Part shown: in pieces, positions 63,206 to 64,000 of the stretch
Layout: every line of letters starts with the position of its first letter
Position numbering within the stretch: the first letter of the stretch is position 1
NCBI GenBank assembly: GCA_963836405.1
Contig: CAWIJL010000003.1
Span: forward strand, 372,001 to 436,000
Length of the DNA: 64,000 bases
DNA from: CAWIJJ01 sp963836405
GTDB taxonomy: Bacteria > Acidobacteriota > Terriglobia > Bryobacterales > Bryobacteraceae
Direction: 5' to 3'
The notes under the pieces: generated by a model
What the model saw: only the letters and a program-made list of their open reading frames with translations
Database searches by the model: none
Told to the model about the DNA's origin: nothing
Position numbers and translations under genes: made by a program

Positions 63206-64000
63206 CTATTCGTAACGAAGCGCGCGCACGGGGTCGATCCGTAAGGCGCGCCGCGCCGGCAGGTACGCAGCCGCCAGTCCGACCGCCAGTACGCCCGCCG
63301 CGGCGGCTGCCAGGCTCACCAGATCGTGCGGCTTCACTCCGTAGAGCTGCGATTCTACGATCCTGGTCAGCATCCAGGCCGCCGCCAATCCCGCCGCCAA
63401 GCCCAGCGAGATTGTCCCCGCCACCTGCGTCAAGAGCATCCGCAGCACCGTGCGTCGCCCCGCGCCTAGCGCCATGCGCACTCCGATCTCGCGCGTCCGG
63501 CTGTTCACCGAGTAGGCCACCATCCCGTACAATCCGATTGCGGCCAGCACCAGCGTGATGGCGCTGAACAGCCCCATCAGTGTGGCAAACAGCCGCTCCT
63601 CGGATAGCGAATCGGCGATCTGCGACTGCTGGGTCTTCACGTCCATCAGGGGCAGCATCGGGTCGATTTCCGCCACCGCGCGCCGGATCGCCGGAATGAA
63701 GCGTCCGGCATCCCCCGCGGTTCGGACCTCGAAGCTCATCTCTTCCGGCCAGCCGAACGGTCTCTGCGTATATGGAGCATAGATAGTCGCCGGGGCCTCG
63801 CCGCGCAGCTTGTCATAGCGCGCGTCGTTCACCACGCCGATCACCTCCACCGACTCTTTTTCCCCGAAATTCCAGCGAAACCTTCGTCCCACCGGCGAAC
63901 CGTCTCCGAACCGCCCCCGCGCCAGAGTTTCGTTGATCACCGCCACGCGCTTTCCGGCCGACATGTCGCGCGGTTCGATGTCGCGGCCCAGCACCACGTG
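63206..64000 (-). CDS. ADOP/MacB-like permease, C-terminal part (cut by the window edge)
   Basis: The visible 264 residues are the end of a second acidobacterial permease: part of a MacB core (VAVINETLARGRFGDGSPVG, VEVIGVVNDARYDKLRGEAP), then FtsX domain 2 with four helices (LFSAITLVLAAIGLYGMVAY; SRTREIGVRMALGAGRRTV; ISLGLAAGLAAAWMLT; VLAVGLAAAYLPARR) and the usual RIDPVRALRYE ending. The frame stays open to the right edge, so the gene starts outside. Not closely similar to the permease at 56.3 kb beyond family motifs. Confidence 0.88.
   Translation of the reverse strand, partial: HVVLGRDIEPRDMSAGKRVAVINETLARGRFGDGSPVGRRFRWNFGEKESVEVIGVVNDARYDKLRGEAPATIYAPYTQRPFGWPEEMSFEVRTAGDAGRFIPAIRRAVAEIDPMLPLMDVKTQQSQIADSLSEERLFATLMGLFSAITLVLAAIGLYGMVAYSVNSRTREIGVRMALGAGRRTVLRMLLTQVAGTISLGLAAGLAAAWMLTRIVESQLYGVKPHDLVSLAAAAAGVLAVGLAAAYLPARRALRIDPVRALRYE

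Overview
The window looks like a piece of an Acidobacteriota chromosome, most likely from the Bryobacterales/Solibacter group. I infer this from protein families typical of that lineage: several very large Oar-type TonB-dependent receptors with an N-terminal carboxypeptidase-regulatory domain, ADOP/MacB-like two-half permeases, NHL-repeat proteins (one ending in the TIGR03437 domain), and many secreted, Tat-exported sugar-type oxidoreductases. The DNA is GC-rich by eye. No prophage, insertion sequence or CRISPR array was seen.

Layout. 1-530: tail of an unknown gene. 557-6303: a compact bacterial microcompartment (BMC) operon (PduL, tandem-domain BMC-T, BMC-H, three BMC-P pentamers, acylating aldehyde dehydrogenase, class II sugar-phosphate aldolase) closed by its own DeoR-family regulator, and preceded by a promoter and a symmetrical four-box operator. 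6306-13335: NHL/TIGR03437 protein, a frameshifted Oar-like receptor, an outer-membrane barrel protein. 13399-26696: secreted carbohydrate-related functions (Gfo/Idh/MocA oxidoreductase, DUF362 protein, esterase, two-subunit GMC dehydrogenase, GH140-like protein, Oar-like receptor). 26827-38590: hybrid histidine kinase, LLM oxidoreductase, serine hydrolase, tRNA-Leu(CAA), a secreted four-repeat protein interrupted by an amber codon, ComM/YifB ATPase, PhyH dioxygenase, a TIR-membrane-FGE fusion, an aminotransferase. 38814-41062: ECF sigma / anti-sigma / secreted protein operon. 41063-41974: a gene-poor stretch with a Kelch fragment. 42395-48752: a seven-gene Qrc-like menaquinone reductase operon with two H-protein-like subunits. 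49310-56256: two more TonB-type receptors flanking a cNMP-binding DUF1003 protein. 56349-60887: ADOP permease and two NHL genes, all with single-base insertions. 60933-63101: GlgX. 63206-end: a second ADOP permease, cut by the window edge.

How genes work together. The BMC genes read as a self-contained aldolase to aldehyde to acyl-CoA to acyl-phosphate module, with predicted encapsulation helices on all three enzymes; the aldolase fits fuculose/rhamnulose-type phosphates, and no kinase or alcohol dehydrogenase is nearby. The Qrc-like genes overlap end to start and should make one periplasm-facing quinone-reducing complex; two extra Cys-rich proteins with glycine-cleavage-H-like folds, both lacking the lipoyl lysine, frame the operon.

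Quality note. Four genes (the Oar receptor at 9.0-12.2 kb, the ADOP permease and both NHL genes at 58.7-60.5 kb) need removal of one or two extra bases to restore full-length products; all six events are insertions. This pattern fits local sequencing error at least as well as gene decay.
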